A stretch of DNA of 64,000 bases. Origin: Hofstenia miamia. Lineage: Eukaryota; Xenacoelomorpha; Acoela. The notes under the pieces are model-generated. The model was not told the DNA's origin. It was given only the letters and a program-made list of their open reading frames with translations, and made no database searches. Where the stretch lies: the NCBI GenBank assembly GCA_004352715.1, contig SCFE01000017.1, positions 1,617,325-1,681,324 on the forward strand, written 5' to 3'. Positions 20,994-34,372 of the stretch are shown piece after piece. The translations under genes were made by a program, and so were the position numbers. Numbering within the stretch: the first letter of the stretch is position 1; each line of letters begins with the position of its first letter.

Positions 20994-23900
20994 ATGCCCC
21001 ACTGGAGAGACAATAGCAAAGATGATCTAAAAAACACAAATGCTGTGGTCACTGGTGCTTCGGCCGGAATTGGCATTGAAACAGTTCGTGAGTTGGCTTC
21101 TTTGGGCGCAACGGTAATTCTCATTCGAATATATCGCTTTAAGACAAGCTCTACTGCAGTGTTTATCAAAATTTTTTTAGACATCGCCCCCTTAAGACAC
21201 CGCCCCCTAAAGATTATTTAGTTGTATAATATACAAGATATATTTATTACATTAATATACAAGATGTACTAAATTGCAAGATGTATTACATATAAATAAA
21301 TTTTAATGGTGCAAAACAATGTTTGATAAACTCAACTTTTATTCAGAACTTTTAATGAAATGGATGACACTGATGTTTCGCAACTAATTCACTCACTCTA
21401 GGATCGACGTTGCTTAGAAGTAGCCTCAAATCTCCCCTTTTTACCATTTTCAGGCGATTTCTTTGCTTGGTAAGAAGTTTAGAAACCCCAATAAATCCGC
21501 GTTCAACCATGTAAGACGATGGCCAAGCAAGGAAATAATGTTTAATTGCCTCCCACAAATTTGGATATCTTTCGGGAATTTCTTTTTGCAACCAAAAATC
21601 CGCGTGTGATTTTTTGAAGAGAGGTTTCAATTAAAAGTCGTTTTTTACAGCAATTAAGTTTTCTTGCATTACAAGAAAAGTGTCTCTTGCACAAACATAT
21701 TTATTTATTTATTTAGACAAGCTTTACTGTAATAATGGCCTGAAGATTTCAGTGTAATAGGCTAAATTGACACTCACATAGAATGAGGCAATTCATAATG
21801 AAAATAATTTTTTTTGCACTTATTTATTTCATTTGATCTAAATTAACAACGCAGATTATAGAATTACGCCAGAAATTCAATAAAATCAATACAGTCAAAC
21901 TTTGAAAAAAAGTTAGAATTAAAGTCAATACGGTCAAAAATTTAGTTTTAAGTCAAGTAAGGCAAAATTTCTTAATTATGTATATAAAGTTGTTAATTTT
22001 GAGTGGCGTGCTGTCCCAAAGGGGCATATATCCAACTTTTTTTCTTATGCAAGATTTGTTGACTTTTCATTGAGCCATTGGAGGTAAGCAAAGTGAACCT
22101 CACCCAGTACGCAAGGTTGTGAAAATGTTAATGAACAAGTTCGGAAGTGGAAAGGAGTTTGTAGAAGTGAAAGAATTAATATTGTCAAGCGTATTTTGAA
22201 AAACATCACCACAAATGGTTTTTTTCCATTTTCAGGCATCAATGTTCAGAATCATATCTTCAAGCATATCAGCGGTAACTCATCATGCAGCTGCATTAAT
22301 AGGCCGGATTTAGGCTGGGCCTGGGGTTTCGTAGTCAGTACCGGGTATGGGCATCTCTGTATATAACATAATTGCTGAGCATAGCAGCTTTTACTGTTCG
22401 TGGTCAGATCTGACAACTTGATGCATTAATGGTTTGCAACGAATAATGTGCTATCAAACGCTTTGCTAATATGAATTTTGGGTGAAAACATTTAAGTCGT
22501 CAAACTAATGTCGCTGATTGTAAGAACTAGATGACTTATATTTGGCATTTAATATGAGATAAGAGATGAAAGTGGTCAAATCTGACCACTTAGGCCTTCC
22601 AGTGTTAAATTAGTACTACAATGGTTGCTTTTAAATTCATTTATTGTAATTATTTGAAATTTATAGAAAATGCCATCAATTACAACAAATTGAAATTTAA
22701 AATGTAATACATTATATAGGGCGACATCAGTGGGTTAATATTTAAGTTTTTATACTTCACTTATACACTATCTTAAATTCATTTATTGTAATTATTTGAA
22801 ATTTATAGAAAATGCCATCAATTACAACAAATTGAAATTTAAAATGTAATACATTATATAGGGCGACATCAGTGGGTTAATATTTAAGTTTTTATACTTC
22901 ACTTATACACTATCTTAAGTAAATGTACTAAATTTTAGACAATATTTCACTTAGGTGATTTTGGGATGTAGAAATGAAGAAAAAACTCAAAAAGTTATTG
23001 ATGAAATATTGGAAAAAGGCAAAGACTCTATTAATCCCGAACAGTTGATTTTTATGCAGCTTGAACTTCAAAGTCTGTCTAGCATTAGGGAATTTTGCAA
23101 AAATGTCAAAGCTAAGTTTTCACAGATTCATCTTCTTATCAACAATGCAGGTTGGAGCATTTTTGCAGTTTTTCAATTATTTTATCTAAAGTAAATAATA
23201 AATACTAGTTCTTGTAAATAGAAGTTGTTATTTATGATGTCAAGCATGTTCTCTGTCTACATTACACATTTAGGTATAATGCTAATCCCGAAGAGGGAAG
23301 TAACAAATGATGGATTTGAACTGACGCTGGGAGTTAATCACATTGGACACTTTTACCTTACCTTTTTACTCAAGGATGTTCTTTTTTCATCAGGCGATGA
23401 TGTGCGTCTACTTAATGTATCATCGAGGTAAAGAAATAAGGCAGCAGAAAGAATGATTTTTATCTTTAGGGCACATTATCGTGGAGAAATACATTGGGAT
23501 GACATGCAACTGGAAACAAGTTATGGTTCAATGAAAAGCTACTGCCAAAGTAAACTTGCGAACGTTTTATTTTCAAAAGAATTTGTAAGGCGATATGGTG
23601 ATACTTCTGTTAAAGCTTATAGTATTCACCCAGGAGTTGTAAAAACTGAGTTAGCGCGAGAAAACGTATACGCGAGGGTATGATTTTATATTTTATTTTT
23701 TTTGGAGTTTCAACAATTAGGTAAAAAATAGTGCATTTTTCAATAGTATGGATTCAAGGAAATATTTCTGTTACAAATTGAATTTCAGTTAAAGTTTAAA
23801 TTTCAGTGAAGCTTTATAATATCACAGTCGAAGAGTTTTAAAATCTGTTTGAATAGGTGGTTATAAATTTATATAATTCTTCTTATAAAAATGGGACTTT

Positions 23901-26434
23901 GAAGTAGCGTTGTTGTCGTCATAGCCTTTTTCGACTTTTAAGTTGTGTTTTTTCTTGTTGTTTATACCTCCTGATTAGTGATGGGTGCATCTTCCTGTTC
24001 ACACCTGACCAGACCTGGCATGCTTCCGTGTCAAACCTGACCTGATTTAAACCTGTTTAATCCTGATGTTCACAGAGGGAGGGATGTTATAAAAGCAACA
24101 TCATTCCCTTCTCAAATGATACTTTTCCTTTTCTTTTACACTGTACATAAATGCAAACATCGGTTTTAGTTTTAACAAATCTAAAAAAACAGAAAATCAT
24201 TCTAGTAAATAATTATTTCCACCAATGAGTATTTGGTCACTCACTATTGCATTTTATACATTACTTAAATTTGATTGTTCAAAATTCCACCCAAGCCCAG
24301 CTCAGGTTTCGCCCAATTGCACATTTCGTCAATGGTTGCTTTACTTAGTAATGTGTCGGCTCGAGTCCGGTCAAAACTACACAGCTTTGCCCTTAAACCA
24401 ATATTGATAATATACATGTGGCTAAAAGACACCTTTGCAAAAATAATATAAATGCGGAAATGCTGTTTAATCTTATTTTTATTGGGCTTTTTCACATACG
24501 TCGTCTATTGAGAGAGAGTGCAAAATTGCAATTTTTCCTATTTTTTACCTGTGATACAAATTGTGCTGCAGAACACCACCTTTATTCTCCCAATGCTACC
24601 AACATTGTAACAAAAATGCATCATGTGGACTAAAATGAGCTAAATATAAACAAAAACAGTTCCGTAAAAATATGTTAGTACTAAGCTCTCACAAATTGCC
24701 CATAAAGATTTTTTCACACAATTTTTTCAGGAAAGGATGAAACTAAATTTAGTGCTTTGAAAATTTGCCATAGGCCTTCAACTAATCACAATCTTGCTTT
24801 TTAAAATATGTGGTTTTGGAACCCCACTTCAATAAAAATAGTGTTAATAACTGCAGTCGGTACTACTGATTGCAGGTGATTCAGAACTTCAAATGTTGAG
24901 TTGCTATAAATATCGATGTCATAGTGTATCAAGCACACGAAGAATCACATCAGAGTCAAGGTCAAATTAAGTATTAATGAACAGTAATCGTATAGTATAG
25001 CAGTAAAGTGGGATGTATTTATCACAAAAACATATACACTATACCATTTTTGCAATCAACAATGACATTTTTGTAATCAATAGTGACATTTTTGCAATCA
25101 ATAGTGACAATATATTTTTATTTATTGTTTGCATTTGTAAAACTTTGAACCATTGTACAATGTTTACTTGTCTTTAATGCCAATGTACCCATGAATTACT
25201 ATTTATGCTACTTTATGCGTAGTAAAAGATTATGCATGTTAATGATAATTCACGACTTTTGAAGGCTGCTTTCAAAATTTTTGTGGGTATCATAGGTTAT
25301 TCACTCATTAGTCATTGTAAGATCAAAAATTTCTTCAAAAATGTCATTATTGGACGGAAAATGGTATAGTGAAATGTTTTATTGTGTTTGGTTTAATCAA
25401 TGTCTCAGAATTGGTTTTATCCAATTAAAAAATTCCGGCTTGGAATTTTCAGTAAAATTTTAATTTGATAAATACCAACTATAATACTGGTACCATTTAG
25501 AGGAAAGTGGGGATAAACTTGGTACTGGATAAAAATATATTTAGTTGTAAGCTAATCATGACTCAAAAATGTGCCAAGGCAATTTTCTTTGCCATAGCCG
25601 GGCGTGGAAAATAAATTTTGACCTTAGCCGGACGTTGGCCATTATGCTTTACCCGTAAGTTTTAAAAACAAAAAATACAAATAGAAACCATGGAAATAAA
25701 TTGCTCATTACAATGTTCTGAACTTAATCTTACCCGGGACTTTGGCCATAAAGCAAAATCTTTGGCCGAAGCCAGCCGTTAGCCGTTACTCTTTGGTAGT
25801 AGTCGGACATTGCTCGCGGCTCCGGCCGGCTAACTGGCCGGCCATGGCCGCAGAGCATTACCTGCGATTGACGTTTGCATGGATATAACTCAGTAATCAT
25901 GTAGTTATTCTTATTTATCATTTTTGATATTCTACGCCAGCCTACGACGCATTTCACATATGTAATGAAGGGAAGCAGTTAAGTAAATCACAGTAACCAA
26001 GCCATGCTGATTTAACTAGATGTTTTCCATCCAGAGAGCAGATTTGGTGCCGTAAAAAATGTAAAAAATTGTGAAAATGTTGCGTAAAAATTGCCAACTG
26101 AAAAAGAACTAAACGAAGATAATATTTTATTCCTCATCAAAATTCGAACACCACATAACAATTGAATGCTTCTTAAACTCTTTACCCTGACACATTTAAG
26201 TTTTCTTGTCAAAATGCCAATATAGAAGAATGTACCCTCAATATCGCCTGAAACCAGTGGAGTGGGTGGTCTTAAGCAATGCAACTTCCAGAAATTTCAG
26301 TTTCTCTAAATCCGGATTTTTCCTCAAAATTTGCTGAAATTTTGTTTAAATATGGTTCAAAATTAAGCTTTGATACGAAATCCGTAGGAATGTTGTATAA
26401 ATTCCTACAGCTACATATGTATATATATATATAC

Positions 26435-26492
<58 letters not shown>

Positions 26493-27024
26493 GTGCAATT
26501 AGGAATTTCGTGAAATCCCTAAAATTCAGTGAATTTGAGAAACTTCAAAAAACATTAAAATTCCTAGATATTTCCTGTATTTATTGGAAAAATACTAACC
26601 CCAACCCCAGCTTCTCAAACTTTGTTGTTTTATGAAGTAGTTAAATGTAATAGCACGCAATTCCTAATAAAACAATATTACTGTAGCATATATAAGTATC
26701 AATGTGTGTTGTATTTATAATTTTTTAAAAAATTTTATAAATACCTTTACAATATATAAATTTTTTTATTGGTTTTTGTCATTAAAATGACTAAATCATA
26801 CTGAACTATGTTATTAGATTGTGAAAAGCCTATTTGGGTGGTTCCTCCTTACACCAGTTCAAGGTGCACAAACTACCTTATTTTGTGCCTTAACAAAAGA
26901 CCTAATTAACAATGGAGCATATTTCGAAAATTGTCAAGAGAAACGTCCAAATAATTTTGTTAATGAAGAAAATGCGAAGAGGCTTTGGAATGAAACATGT
27001 AATTTACTGGACATTGAATGGTAG
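20994..27024 (+). CDS. SDR copy B: retinol-dehydrogenase-like short-chain dehydrogenase, complete
   Basis: Five exons: 20994-21113, 22955-23150, 23274-23427, 23470-23677 and 26818-27024. All introns are GT...AG and the phases join to 294 codons plus TAG. The protein has the classical SDR layout: glycine motif TGASAGIG (20-27), 'ILGCRN' with Arg46 suited to NADP(H), NNAG (103-106), Asn127 in NHIGHF, Ser156 in NVSS, Tyr181 and Lys185 in YCQSK, and HPG (210-212). The last exon has 'GAQTT...FCAL' and ends in 'LLDIEW', like the C-terminus of RDH11-14-type enzymes, which interconvert retinol and retinal or related carbonyl substrates with NADP(H). There is no N-terminal hydrophobic anchor, unlike RDH11, so it may be cytosolic. 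The start is the ATG 19 codons before the glycine motif. Substrate is not determinable. Introns 1 and 4 are long; intron 1 holds a hAT fragment. Confidence 0.88.
21356..21630 (-). pseudogene. hAT (ZBED5/FAM200-type) transposase C-terminal fragment, in intron 1 of SDR copy B
   Basis: The minus-strand frame carries 'FWLQKEIPERYPNLW', then 'SSYMVERGFIGVSKLLTKQRNRL', ending 'LRLLLSNVDPRVSELVAKHQ'. This is the C-terminal dimerisation region of ZBED5/FAM200/SCAND3-type hAT proteins, in which 'YlCExgFSxlxxiKtKyRnrL' and 'LrxalSnixPxixxLvxxkQxq' occur in this order. The open frame stops at about 21630, and nothing of the BED zinc finger or catalytic core is found upstream (to the right). A 90-codon fragment inserted antisense in a host intron. 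Confidence 0.75.
22265..23761 (+). repeat. Segmental duplication B (partner 10444-11876)
   Basis: The partner of the block at 10444. It covers the last part of intron 1, exons 2-4 and the first 84 bases of intron 4 of SDR copy B. Similarity ends on the right where the partner meets its N gap, so the true extent may be larger. Confidence 0.9.
22631..22914. repeat. 142-bp perfect tandem duplication in intron 1 of SDR copy B
   Basis: 22631-22772 is repeated at 22773-22914 with no difference I can see. Copy A has this unit once (about 10820-10980), so the doubling happened after the two blocks separated or is an assembly error. Confidence 0.85.
23678..26817. other. Intron 4 of SDR copy B: A+T-rich, with a GGCCGG-rich patch
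   Basis: No coding sequence. A G+C-rich patch at 25590-25860 repeats CCGG/GGCCGG/GGCCATGGCC words and looks like a transposon remnant. An acidic-pyrimidine patch at 23990-24090 repeats ACCTGACC and ACCTGTTT words. Several hundred bases of ordinary A+T-rich sequence fill the rest. Confidence 0.4.
26416..26489. repeat. (AT)n microsatellite in intron 4 of SDR copy B
   Basis: Alternating AT, preceded by shorter ATAT/GTAT runs from 26415; broken by a few substitutions. Confidence 0.9.
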
Positions 27025-29467
27025 AAAAATTATCAAGTTTGCTCCAATTTGTAAATATATGATGCTGCTTTTTTATGTAAACTATCCCTATTTTACATTT
27101 CGAACCTGATATTAAATGATAATTTTTAAAAATTTTTCAGAAATTTTAATATCTATGAAAATCCAATAGTTTGCAATTATCCATGAGTTCGAATTTGAGC
27201 AAATAAAAGAACACAAATTAAATGTATATAGATGCTTGATTTAATGGCGAGAAATCCAACTCATACATAACGCCATAACAAGTTTTCTACACTAAATCGT
27301 GAGACTTATTCAATAGCTATCTTAGGTGTTTGCAGAATCAAATAATTTAATATGTATTTTTGTACATAATGGCAATGAACTAAATGCGCACTAACTTGAA
27401 GTTTTAAATGACTGTTGCTTCATTAAGTAGAGTGCATTCATTAATGTATTTGTAATTAAAGTTGTCAGAATCAAATTCATTGTTATATGCCAATTTTTCA
27501 CCGCTATGAAGCAATAATTCGCAATAATAAACAACACAATTTATCAAAATATAATACATAAGAAAATCCTACACTATTAAAGAAGTAAATATTTAATATT
27601 ATGCATGACAATATTTAAATTTTATTAGCTGTTACTTGCACTACCTTGCCAATGAATAACTGCATTTTTTGCAATGTTTTATATTTGAAACAGGGCTTTC
27701 ATTGCAACAAATATCTTAAAATGTATGATGAAACTTACACGGGCCTATTTGCAGCACCTACTTCTCTGACTTCTACAAATATCTCAAAAGTATTTCTTTC
27801 TAAGCAATGAAGCTAAAATCATTTTACAGGATAAATTGTAAACTGATAATTTCTAGGTCACAACCACAATTTAAAGAACTTCAACACAATTAAAAATGCC
27901 AATGCAATGATTATTCAAATATGCTAAGCATGTGTGAGAGAAATATACATAATAAGTAAAATAGAACACATTGGGAGCAGAGAGGTTAACACAGCCAACA
28001 AAGGTAAAATATAGTTAGATAATTGTCTTGTTTTAGTAGTTCGAAATGTTAGTCCTTAATTATTCTCTAAAATTTCTTCTTTGAATAACTTAATGTAGAA
28101 TGCTTGACTTGCGGTAGAAGCACGTGCAACACTCAGCAAGCATTCAATCTTTAGAAATATTAAACAACCGATGAAACTACTAGTTATTATGTACTTCTAT
28201 CTATTGAGAAAACAAGAGCATGTTCATTTCATAGGTAGCAAGTATTCAGAGAACAAATTAATTCCAAACTTCTTCTTACAGAATCAGCCCTCTGGCCGAA
28301 GCAATGAACCAGTTCCAACACCTAATTCTCAGCTAATTTTAGACTAGAGAAAATACAATAATTATAGTTACATGCAAACCGCGCTTCCTAGCCGTACTCA
28401 TCCTTATAACTAATACTTACTATCACTTAGAACAAAGGAGTCAAACCATAGGACCATTTAAAGCCTCTGGTTATGCTACCTTTTGCCCGAAGTGACACCC
28501 TAAGCGTTGATCATACTGATCAAACACATAAATAAAATAAATATAATAAAAGATAATAAGTGGGCAATTTGTAAAAAGTCTGTTATCCGGAAAATGCTAA
28601 GATATAAGGTTAATCAAATATATGGCTGGGGAAATTTATAATAGCAAAAGCAGAAGCAACTAGAAGCTAGGGTAGCAAAACTTAAATTAACAGAATTCAC
28701 ACTTTCTGCGTATTTACAAATAATAGCAAACAGTAAACTCACTTATTATCAGACGGTGAGTAATAGCAAAACAAATTAGCAAAAAATACTGTGATGTCTG
28801 ATTTTTAAGTTATCCAAACAAAATGGATTCCTTGTACAAGTGACAAATCAAAATACAAATAAATATTAAATCATTAGTTGTACAATGACTATCATCAAAT
28901 ATCATTAAATCGACACAAATGGTCATTTTACAACTTAGATGCAAATACGCTATACGCCCACCCAGCTCGGACTAGGATCCAGGATATGCATATCAAGAAA
29001 TTGCTAACAAATATTTTTAGCCCTCTTGTGGCCAATGCTCATTACGTTTTAAAATGACGTCATTCTGCTGAAGTGAAAATTGTGAATGATATTAATGTGA
29101 TTTAAAAGCTGTTTTCTGATTTCAATACAATTTGTAATTGTATTCTAAAATTTATAATTTACTAAAAGTAAAAGAAATGAAAAAGTGTAATGTTTAACTG
29201 TTCCTGAACTTTTCAATCCATAAACAGTTAATTAAAATCTTATTGATTCAATTACAAATTTGTCAAATGCTCCTTCTATACACTTGATTGCTGCTCCAAT
29301 CTAAATAAATACAATAAATTTTAAAATATTCAAAAATGTAATGGAAAATATAGTGCATGAAAATGAAAAAATAGGACATATTGTGAGAAGTATTTTGGAT
29401 GATAACTCTTCGACTGAACGCCTATGACAACTACGATAAAATTAATTGAAATGAAGATGTTAAAGAT
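27025..29467. other. Region downstream of SDR copy B, no gene recognised
   Basis: The 3' UTR of copy B should lie at the left. Beyond about 27120 I see only A+T-rich sequence with many stops in all frames. No transposon end or RNA gene could be supported. Confidence 0.4.
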
Positions 29468-31000
29468 TTAGTAATTTCTTCCACACCTTTTGGGTTTTTT
29501 GCTAAAGCGGTGATTTTTAAACGCGCTCGTTCCATTTTTCATATTGTCATCAACNNNNNNNNNNNNNNNNNNNNNNNNNNNNNNNNNNNNNNNNNNNNNN
29601 NNNNNNNNNNNNNNNNNNNNNNNNNNNNNNNNNNNNNNNNNNNNNNNNNNNNNNNNNNNNNNNNNNNNNNNNNNNNNNNNNNNNNNNNNNNNNNNNNNNN
29701 NNNNNNNNNNNNNNNNNNNNNNNNNNNNNNNNNNNNNNNNNNNNNNNNNNNNNNNNNNNNNNNNNNNNNNNNNNNNNNNNNNNNNNNNNNNNNNNNNNNN
29801 NNNNNNNNNNNNNNNNNNNNNNNNNNNNNNNNNNNNNNNNNNNNNNNNNNNNNNNNNNNNNNNNNNNNNNNNNNNNNNNNNNNNNNNNNNNNNNNNNNNN
29901 NNNNNNNNNNNNNNNNNNNNNNNNNNNNNNNNNNNNNNNNNNNNNNNNNNNNNNNNNNNNNNNNNNNNNNNNNNNNNNNNNNNNNNNNNNNNNNNNNNNN
30001 NNNNNNNNNNNNNNNNNNNNNNNNNNNNNNNNNNNNNNNNNNNNNNNNNNNNNNNNNNNNNNNNNNNNNNNNNNNNNNNNNNNNNNNNNNNNNNNNNNNN
30101 NNNNNNNNNNNNNNNNNNNNNNNNNNNNNNNNNNNNNNNNNNNNNNNNNNNNNNNNNNNNNNNNNNNNNNNNNNNNNNNNNNNNNNNNNNNNNNNNNNNN
30201 NNNNNNNNNNNNNNNNNNNNNNNNNNNNNNNNNNNNNNNNNNNNNNNNNNNNNNNNNNNNNNNNNNNNNNNNNNNNNNNNNNNNNNNNNNNNNNNNNNNN
30301 NNNNNNNNNNNNNNNNNNNNNNNNNNNNNNNNNNNNNNNNNNNNNNNNNNNNNNNNNNNNNNNNNNNNNNNNNNNNNNNNNNNNNNNNNNNNNNNNNNNN
30401 NNNNNNNNNNNNNNNNNNNNNNNNNNNNNNNNNNNNNNNNNNNNNNNNNNNNNNNNNNNNNNNNNNNNNNNNNNNNNNNNNNNNNNNNNNNNNNNNNNNN
30501 NNNNNNNNNNNNNNNNNNNNNNNNNNNNNNNNNNNNNNNNNNNNNNNNNNNNNNTGACCAAACATAGCTTTATTAGGTGAAATGCCAGTGGTGGTATGAA
30601 CAGACCTGTTATAATAAAATTCTACTTTTTTAATTATTTTAGGCCAATGCTTACCTCCTATATGTGAAGTTAATGCTCTAATTTATTTTAATAAAGTACA
30701 GTTAGTTCTTTCAGCTATGCCATTTGCTTGGGGATAGTAAACTGTTGTGTGTTCATGTAAAATTTCGAGTTGAGAACTTTCAAACTGAACACCTTGATCT
30801 GTTATTATTTGTGACATTGGTCCAATGGTTAATATCCATTCGTGAACAATAATATCCGCAATTTTCTTAGCTTATATTAAATCAGTAGGTATAATTTTAC
30901 AATATTTAGTGAAATTGTCAATCAGAACTACAACATATTGAAAACTATTGTTAATATTTTGAATGTCATTAGGGCATTTATATGGATATAACATTGTGGA
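29468..31000 (-). pseudogene. Ty3/Gypsy-like integrase remnant, interrupted by a gap
   Basis: On the minus strand from about 30960 to 30555 the sequence reads as a Ty3/Gypsy integrase core. It shows 'LIDNFTKYCKIIPT' near the first catalytic Asp, 'IITDQGVQFES' with the second, and 'YYPQANGIAERTN' with the catalytic Glu. Then come 'HWPKII' and 'YNRSVHTTTGISPNKAMFG', the usual end of the core. Two in-frame stops break it. It enters the 1000-N gap (29555-30554); a short basic frame emerges on the far side and ends at 29468, possibly the C-terminus. The right limit is approximate. No LTRs, protease or RT were identified nearby. Confidence 0.7.
29555..30554. other. Assembly gap of exactly 1000 N
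   Basis: Exactly 1000 Ns, lying within the Gypsy integrase remnant; the size is probably a placeholder. Confidence 0.95.
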
Positions 31001-32955
31001 TGTAGACATAAGTTTGAGATTTTTTCTGTATTCATTATTCTTATTAATGCTATGATTACTTGCTTCTAGCTTGATGGCCTAATTTAGTTTCACTTGAAGT
31101 TTTCTAGAAATTTTGGTTTATATCTGTGCAGAAAATGTTCGCATATTTGAAGTGACTTAATACTAGAGTATCAATTATTTGAATTTTTGCTTTAGTAGGA
31201 AATTTTTAGAAATTAAATTAATTGCTTTAATCAGTAGTGAGAGACCTGAAATTTTACCTTGTGGGGTTTCATTTTTACCACATGAACCTAATTTCTAGTT
31301 AATTGCATAATCATTGCATACAACTATGCAAATAACTAGAAATTAGACTTATATTGTCATTAGAAAAAACAAAAAATTTAAATTTTTGTATTAATATACT
31401 ATGATTAATGGAATCAGGTGATTTCAAAAGATCTAAGCAGGCAATTGGTCATTAACATCTATGTTTTTTCTCCATTTTTCTATAACTTGTATTAAAGCAT
31501 CACTGGTAGAAATACCTTTATGAAAACTATGTTTTTTTCAGAGTTGAACTTCTGATAATATGACTACAACCATCATACAACATTGTTACAGCATTATTGA
31601 CAGGTTCCACAGTCTTTGTACTGATAATAACAAAGAACAATTGAAACAAATTGTAAAACACTTTATCTTAATAAAAAGTTGGAATAAATTGTTTGTTTTC
31701 CCTAGAAAACTGAAACTGCAATTTCTTAGCAAAGATCAACTGAAATCAACCAAAGTTAAGAAACTGAAATCAAATTTTACTATGGGAACTCTTTGATGAA
31801 TTTTAAAATATACAAATTTTCCTTCCTTTTTCCTTCAAAATAAGTTATTTTGGAAAGATGATTAATCTTAATGAATTTTTTACAAAAATTTTTTCAATTC
31901 AAATTTCATTAAATTAAAGTATTGTATAACCCAATATAGCAAAAAATTTTCATTTAAGAGGATGTCTTGAATTAACAAGAAGAGACTTTATTAAACACAC
32001 CATATTATGCACACTTTTTGAATGACATTAATGTATTTTGTAATGAGAAGGAACGAATTTTCTCATTTTCGGCACAAGTTAAAACTTTGTAAATATTCTG
32101 TATTTCTAAGTAAAAATCATAAGAGAAACTTAAAAATCAGGCTTGGGCATTAAAAATTAACGAAATCAAAAGTATGATTATCAATATTTAATATCATGCA
32201 TTAATTGTCATGAAATGAGAACGTTATCTTAAAGTGTTAAAGATATTATGCTAATCAAAGAGATTAAATCTGAACAGTAGAAGAATTTATGTAACTCAAA
32301 ATTAATACTCTATGATTTCAAAAAAATGAGTTTTTAATCAAGTAAAACAAAATTCAGCTTCAACTTGAGAAGAATTTTAGCGTTTGCTCCAAGAAGACTG
32401 CATTGTTTGTTGGAAATAACATTATAGGTAACTGTTTCTGCTGAATTATGAAAAACTAAGTTTTCATATTTTTTCTCAGTTTCAACTTTCTCACGTGTCT
32501 TCCAATTTTTACATTTGCACCCTATCCTCTAGTCCTGTTGATCACTTCTTCTATTCCTCCAGCATCTTCTTCATATAACTCCTATCATCTGGTTTGCTCT
32601 TGCTATTAGACTTCAACTGTATTTTGATCTGTCCCTCCGTCCACACATGCCATTTCCATACGTCTGTGTGGGCTCTATACTATCGTCCTCCATATGCTGT
32701 ATAGACATTTTTAGCTCTCTCTGACCATTTCAAGATTTTCTTGTTTATGAATTCTAATCAGTGCAAACTGTATTTGATTGGGCATTGTGCAGCTTAATGT
32801 GCCTTTGAAAAATAAAAATGTTTTTTTAAAGAGAAATGCCTGCCCTATGACATAGTTTGAACTCTAAAATAATTCATCAATTTGTTATATGTACTTGCAA
32901 ATAAACAATTCCAATATACAGTCCATTGTATGTAAACAATTGTGCTCACTTAAGC
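31001..32955. other. Unassigned sequence upstream of SDR copy C
   Basis: The plus-strand frame at 31560-31796 (78 codons, Lys-rich) has no recognised family. The C-richer block 32460-32815 ends in a word like ATTGGGCATTGTGCAGC followed by an A-rich run and could be the 3' end of a decayed retroelement on the plus strand; this is a guess. The rest is A+T-rich. Confidence 0.3.
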
Positions 32956-33246
32956 ATGTCTACATTGAAAGAACGAGCGAAAAACAATCTAAAAAATTGC
33001 AACGCAGTAGTAACTGGATCATCTAGTTGAATAGGGCTGGAAACTGTACGGGAATTGGCAATCCTTGGAGCTACTGTAAAATGAATTTATCTCAATATTT
33101 ATCTCTTATCTATAGGTTATTAATGGTATTAACAATAAACTTGATAATAGCGAGGATGTCCAAATAACTAAACCAATTCATAAAACATTTCTATTAACTT
33201 AATGAAAGAATGAAGCTACACTCTTATCAAACAAACTGCCGCTTTG

Positions 33247-33832
33247 CAGAGGTCGAAAAGGGTCAAATTTTTTGGACTCAACCCAACACGACCAAAAAAT
33301 ACGCTGACCCCACCCCACTTCATCCGTCTTTGTAAATTTGAACCGACTAGCTCATTTATGCCAGGAGAAGGAATTGCACGTCTCAAGTACATTTAACACG
33401 TTTTAGACCAATTGAAAGTTTAGCAATTTTTATTTAGAAATATGGATTTTAAAGGTTTTTGGATTTAAGCTTCTTATATTTAGTCCTAACATATCTACGA
33501 GCAACAGAAATAATTCTCTCATTAACTGCAGAACTGTGTTGTATTATGAATACTTTTCTGGGTGTTTGAAAACGGCAACGTGTCATGAAAACAAGCAAAA
33601 ATATATATGTTTTCTCCAAAGATGACTGCCTGCTAATAATGGGTAAATTAAAAGCTTTGCTATGCATAAGTTGTCATGTGACAAAACACTTACATTTAAC
33701 ACGCCATAAAATTGTTCAATGCATGCATGTAATTAATGAATTAATGTCATGATTACTGAATGACCCGATTTAAAAAAACCTTTCTCCTGACTCGGACCAA
33801 AAAAATGCTGACCCGGCCCATTTCCTCCCCTG
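33247..33832. mobile_element. hAT MITE in intron 1 of SDR copy C
   Basis: Begins CAGAGGTCGAAAAGGGTC; the reverse complement of the right end begins CAGGGGAGGAAATGGGCC. Both ends carry GGACC/GGACT next to a T-run and a GCTGACCC word. Flanks are CCGCTTTG (33239-33246) and CCCCTTTG (33833-33840), seven of eight identical. 586 bp, no coding content. Confidence 0.75.
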
Positions 33833-34325
33833 CCCCTTTGTAGGGGAAGTGGCAACACGAGTTTCTTGTTATTATTCACAGCAATAACCTATTGCACATT
33901 TAGGTAGTTTAGCATGTAGAAATCAAGAAACAACACTGGATGCTATTAAAAGAATGTTAGAGAAAAGAACAAATTTTATTCAGCCTGAACAGCTGGTGTT
34001 TATTAAACTGGATCTTTAAAGCCTTGCAAGCATATGAGAATTTTCTGAAGATTTAAAAGCTAAATTTTCCAGATGTTGATTAACAATGCAGGTATCATAA
34101 GTTTGATTACATTTGCTCGACAAAACAACTCTGGAAAAAATTGATAATCAAGGAAATCAACGTAATTAGTATTCAAGAAAAGGTATTATGGAAAACATAA
34201 GATTAAGCATTTAATAGTTTACAAAATGTTTTACATTTTAATCTGTTTATACTGGATATATGCTTAATCATAATTATGAGAACTTTAAAATTATTAAGTA
34301 TCTTGCACATCAAAATCTGTCTGCT

Positions 34326-34372
34326 AAATATATATATGTATATGCATATATATATATATATATATATATATT
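34326..34372. repeat. (AT)n microsatellite
   Basis: Alternating AT with a few GT/GC interruptions at the left. Confidence 0.9.

Noticed and set aside
31560-31796. 78-codon Lys-rich plus-strand frame as a gene
   Set aside because: No homologue recognised, composition like the A+T-rich surroundings, no splice or context support.
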